A stretch of 41,668 nucleotides of DNA from CALAEC01 sp050692915 (GTDB lineage Bacteria; Actinomycetota; UBA4738; CALAEC01), in NCBI GenBank assembly GCA_050692915.1, contig JBOGVU010000015.1, positions 1-41,668 on the forward strand, written 5' to 3'. How positions within the stretch are numbered: position 1 is the stretch's first letter; each line of letters starts with the position of its first letter. Made by a program: the position numbers and the translations under genes. This document shows positions 39,210 through 41,668 of the stretch, piece by piece. The notes under the pieces were generated by a model, which ran no database searches, was not told where the DNA came from, and saw only the letters and a list, made by a program, of their open reading frames with translations.

Positions 39210-40715
39210 TCAGCCGTCGTCGAACGAGCGGACCCGGCCGAGGTGGGGCCAGACCGTGATGGTCGCCGACCCGTACTGGGCCACCGTCACTGTGGACCAC
39301 AGCCCGTCCGGCACGCGCCACGCCCGGATCACGTCGGTGCTCCCGTCGTCGAGCGCGATGTAGTGCCGCCCCGGGTCGTCGCTCGACCGGCCGAACGTCC
39401 GCAGTCGCAGCACCTGCCCGGTGACGCGCCGGGTCCGACCGAGGTCGGCGATCGACCGGACCAGGGTGACGATCGACCACAGGCCGATGACGGCGCCGGC
39501 CGACCACGCGGCCACGGCCAGCCCCCGCACCAACGCGATCAGGCCCGGCGGATCGCCGAGGCCCGGCTGGGGCCAGCCGATCCCCATCCCCGATCGGAGC
39601 AGGCCGGCGGACACGCCCACTCCCACCAGGGACACCCCGAGGGCCACGGGCGGAAGCCAGCCCCATGCCGGGGGCCACAGGAACGGGAACCGGATCCGCA
39701 CCTCGCGCCACCGGCCGCCGGCGTTGCTCCACGCCCGGCGGTCCTCCTCGGCGCCCATCGGGATGGCCTCCACGGCGGCCCTGGCCACGCCGAACGCCGC
39801 CGCGTAGGCCAGGTAGCGCTCCCAGACCGCCACCGAGGCCGGCGGGAGATCGTCGAACGCGCCGGCCTGGAGGAATCCGCGGACGTCCACCCACCGGCCG
39901 GCCGCCTCCAGCCCCACGTCGGTGTCCCGCTGCTCCCTGCGCTCCCGGATCAGCGCCACGATCACCGTGGCGCCGGCGAGAACCACCGCCGCCGCGCCCC
40001 ACTCGAGCGTCGCCAACAGCGCCAGGGCCGCCGGGACGAACGCCGCTCCTGAGGCCAGCGACAGCGCCCGGCCATCCCACCGGTCCCGGGAGAGGCCACG
40101 GGCCTGGGCGTCATCGATCACCTCGTTCCGGAAGTCCCGCCACCACCGCCGGGCATGCTTGCGGGGGCCCGACGTCAGGGCCGCCGCGGGGATGACGCCG
40201 TCAGAGGCTCGCCGCCGGACCAGCTCTAGCACCCGCCGCTCGTAGGGGAGGAGCGCATCGTCGCTCGCCTCGTCGTCATCGAGGAGCCGTACCCGGGCTT
40301 CCTGCCGCAGGCCCTCGATCTCCACGACCCTCCGCGCGGCCAGATCGAGGAGGGTGGCGGTGACGGCGTCCCGCCGGGGGTCGAAGTCGTTGGCGAGCAT
40401 GCCGGCCACGGCGGGGGGCTCCGTTCCCAGCTCGGGCAGCTCCCGGCCGACGGCGGACGACGGGGCCGTCGACCGGGCGTCCCTGGGGCGCCGGGCCCAC
40501 CGGAGCCCGCCGAGGAGGGCCAGCCAGGCCAGGACCGCGGCCCCGGTGGCCACCAGTGCGGGGGTCCGGATCGACTCCAGGCGGCTCTCCAGGCCTGAGT
40601 CGCGGATCAGCCTGGCGACCAGGGCCAGGAGGAGACCGAGCCCGACCAGGACCGCCACGACCGCGGCGCAGCCGAGCGCCGCCCCGCGGCCGGTCCGCAC
40701 CCGGATACACGCCAT
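39210..40715 (-). CDS. YciQ-like membrane protein (DUF2207 C-terminal type)
   Basis: The 501-residue protein has two membrane segments near the N-terminus (about 12-36, 52-72), then a cytosolic domain with LPPAVAGMLANDFDPRRDAVTATLLDLAARRVVEIEG (split), typical of the YciQ-like C-terminal family. A second pair of membrane spans near 218-255 comes before the FLPP-VWERYLAYAAAFG-like motif, and two more spans follow (about 350-420). A short beta-rich domain ends it. The large N-terminal DUF2207 domain of full-length members is absent. Its role is unknown. ATG 40715 lacks a clear Shine-Dalgarno. It diverges from recA across 125 bp. Confidence 0.7.
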   Translation of the reverse strand: MACIRVRTGRGAALGCAAVVAVLVGLGLLLALVARLIRDSGLESRLESIRTPALVATGAAVLAWLALLGGLRWARRPRDARSTAPSSAVGRELPELGTEPPAVAGMLANDFDPRRDAVTATLLDLAARRVVEIEGLRQEARVRLLDDDEASDDALLPYERRVLELVRRRASDGVIPAAALTSGPRKHARRWWRDFRNEVIDDAQARGLSRDRWDGRALSLASGAAFVPAALALLATLEWGAAAVVLAGATVIVALIRERREQRDTDVGLEAAGRWVDVRGFLQAGAFDDLPPASVAVWERYLAYAAAFGVARAAVEAIPMGAEEDRRAWSNAGGRWREVRIRFPFLWPPAWGWLPPVALGVSLVGVGVSAGLLRSGMGIGWPQPGLGDPPGLIALVRGLAVAAWSAGAVIGLWSIVTLVRSIADLGRTRRVTGQVLRLRTFGRSSDDPGRHYIALDDGSTDVIRAWRVPDGLWSTVTVAQYGSATITVWPHLGRVRSFDDG

Positions 40716-40763
40716 GGCTCGCTCAGGTTGGGGGGTCCAGGGTCCTCGGTCAAACGGGGGTGA

Positions 40764-40798
40764 TTGACTTCGAACATCTGTTCGAATAATGTTGGCCG
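40764..40798 (+). promoter_or_regulatory. recA promoter with SOS box
   Basis: TTGACT (40764-40769) and TAATGT (40787-40792) are 17 bases apart. The spacer is filled by TTCGAAC-ATCT-GTTCGAA (40769-40786), a perfect 7-bp inverted repeat containing CGAAC-N4-GTTCG, the LexA site of Actinobacteria and Bacillota. A repressor there would block polymerase directly. Expected start is near 40798, giving a leader of about 43 bases with AGGAGGTG (40827-40834) seven bases before the ATG. The rest of the 40716-40840 gap shows nothing else. Confidence 0.85.
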
Positions 40799-40840
40799 GT
40801 CCAGGGACTTGACACGGGTGTAATTCAGGAGGTGTTATTC

Positions 40841-41668
40841 ATGTCAGCGGCGCTGGCTAGCGTGTCGGCGAAGCCGCACGAGGAGGTTCCGCCGGTGGAA
40901 CGGGAGAAGATGCTGGAGCTCGCGCTTCAGCAGATCGAGAAGCAGCACGGCAAGGGCGCGGTGATGCGCCTCGGCGAGCACGCCGGGGTGAACGGTGTGG
41001 GGGTGATCCCCACCGGCTCGCTGGCGCTCGATGTGGCGCTGGGCATCGGGGGCTTCCCGCGGGGGCGGATCGTCGAGGTGTACGGGCCCGAGGGGTCCGG
41101 CAAGACCACGGTGTGCCTCCACGTGATCGCCGAGGCCCAGGCCAAGGGCGGCATCACCGCGTTCATCGACGCCGAGCATGCCCTCGACCCGATCTACGCC
41201 CGCACGCTCGGGGTGAACATCGACGAGCTGCTGGTGTCCCAGCCCGACAACGGCGAGCAGGCCCTGGAGATCGCCGACCTCCTGGTGCGGTCGGGGGCCG
41301 TGGACCTGGTGGTGATCGACTCCGTGGCCGCGCTCGTCCCCCGTGCCGAGATCGAGGGCGAGATGGGGGACTCCCACGTCGGGCTCCAGGCCCGGCTGAT
41401 GTCCCAGGCCATGCGGAAGCTGGCGGGCTCGCTGTCGCGGTTCGACACGACCGCGATGTTCATCAACCAGCTCCGGGAGAAGATCGGGATCATGTTCGGC
41501 AACCCGGAGACGACCCCGGGTGGGCGGGCCCTGAAGTTCTATTCGTCGGTGCGACTCGACGTGCGGAAGATCGACAACCTCAAGGACGGCACCGACGTGG
41601 TCGGCTCGCGGGTGCGGGCCAAGGTGGTCAAGAACAAGCTGGCCCCGCCGTTCCGCCTGGCCGAGTTC
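40841..41668 (+). CDS. recA: Recombinase RecA, 3' end beyond the window
   Basis: RecA forms filaments on single-stranded DNA for strand exchange and triggers LexA self-cleavage. 276 codons are visible, open to the last base. The start has a short extension before REKMLELALQQIEKQHGKGAVMRLG (split), then PTGSLALDVALGIGG. Walker A is GPEGSGKT (residues 82-89), FIDAEHALDP follows, loop 1 is around IEGEMGDSHVG, loop 2 lies in the FINQLREKIG-MFGNPETTPGG region, and SVRLDVRKID is near the edge. No intein is visible in the sequenced part. ATG 40841 has a strong Shine-Dalgarno, and the promoter has a perfect SOS box. Confidence 0.97.
   Translation, partial: MSAALASVSAKPHEEVPPVEREKMLELALQQIEKQHGKGAVMRLGEHAGVNGVGVIPTGSLALDVALGIGGFPRGRIVEVYGPEGSGKTTVCLHVIAEAQAKGGITAFIDAEHALDPIYARTLGVNIDELLVSQPDNGEQALEIADLLVRSGAVDLVVIDSVAALVPRAEIEGEMGDSHVGLQARLMSQAMRKLAGSLSRFDTTAMFINQLREKIGIMFGNPETTPGGRALKFYSSVRLDVRKIDNLKDGTDVVGSRVRAKVVKNKLAPPFRLAEF

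Noticed and set aside
40809..40840. Second recA promoter at TTGACA 40809-40814
   Set aside because: No -10 occurs at normal spacing before the ATG; a hexamer at 17 bp would place the start inside the gene.
1..41668. tRNA, rRNA, CRISPR arrays, transposases, integrases and attachment sites
   Set aside because: No cloverleaf with T-loop signature, regularly spaced repeats, transposase-like protein or terminal repeats were seen; the gaps between genes are mostly too short to hold them.

Overview
The window is a gene-dense, very GC-rich bacterial chromosome segment (visibly around 70% G+C) holding about 40 protein genes and no rRNA, tRNA, CRISPR array or insertion sequence that I can see. Family content and order point to Actinomycetota, probably a deep-branching or uncultured lineage. 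From memory, the order rpsB-tsf-pyrH-frr-cdsA-dxr-rseP-ispG-proS-rimP-nusA-ylxR-infB-rbfA-nrnA-truB-ribF-rpsO-pnp-M16-dapB-rnj-ftsK-pgsA-recA matches a much longer stretch of mycobacterial chromosomes, here condensed into about 41 kb. The recA promoter carries the CGAAC-N4-GTTCG type of SOS box used by Actinobacteria and Firmicutes.

Layout. (1) Bases 1-8936, plus strand: a membrane protein, then translation factors (rpsB, tsf, pyrH, frr), then envelope and isoprenoid genes (cdsA with a long acidic N-terminus, dxr, rseP, ispG). (2) 8943-10367, minus: proS, meeting ispG tail to tail. (3) 10399-23549, plus: a small unknown protein, then the rimP-nusA-ylxR-infB-ylxP-rbfA-nrnA-truB translation/RNA operon, a small membrane protein, ribF, rpsO, pnp, an M16 peptidase and dapB. 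(4) 23551-27499, minus: an accessory block with a universal-stress-like protein, a PNPOx-fold protein, a SixA-like phosphatase, an EthD-fold protein, a frameshifted CSLREA/RTX secreted protein and a PduO-type adenosyltransferase. This block sits where dapA is commonly found in related gene orders. (5) 27764-34763, plus: rnj, ftsK, a RodZ-like protein, pgsA, cinA, thpR. (6) 34767-36833, minus: a fused NDP-forming acyl-CoA ligase, divergent from (7) 36864-39206, plus: an XRE regulator plus nucleotidyltransferase pair resembling a toxin-antitoxin module, and a flavin amine oxidase broken by a frameshift. (8) 39210-40715, minus: a YciQ-like membrane protein. (9) 40841-end, plus: recA, cut off by the window edge.

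The most interesting signals are regulatory. Three RNA-metabolism units each have a structured leader: rimP-nusA (a terminator-like hairpin plus T8 just before the start codon), pnp (nested inverted repeats in which the loop of a perfect 9-bp hairpin can compete for the strand that masks the Shine-Dalgarno sequence), and rnj (a 10-bp perfect stem after a good promoter). Many other starts lie 6-8 nt downstream of a TANNNT hexamer, the signature of leaderless transcription. Two genes are broken at G-runs followed by A in a way that one extra G, or a -1 slip, would repair. The XRE/nucleotidyltransferase pair has a perfect GATAGC-N6-GCTATC palindrome lying over both divergent -10 elements.
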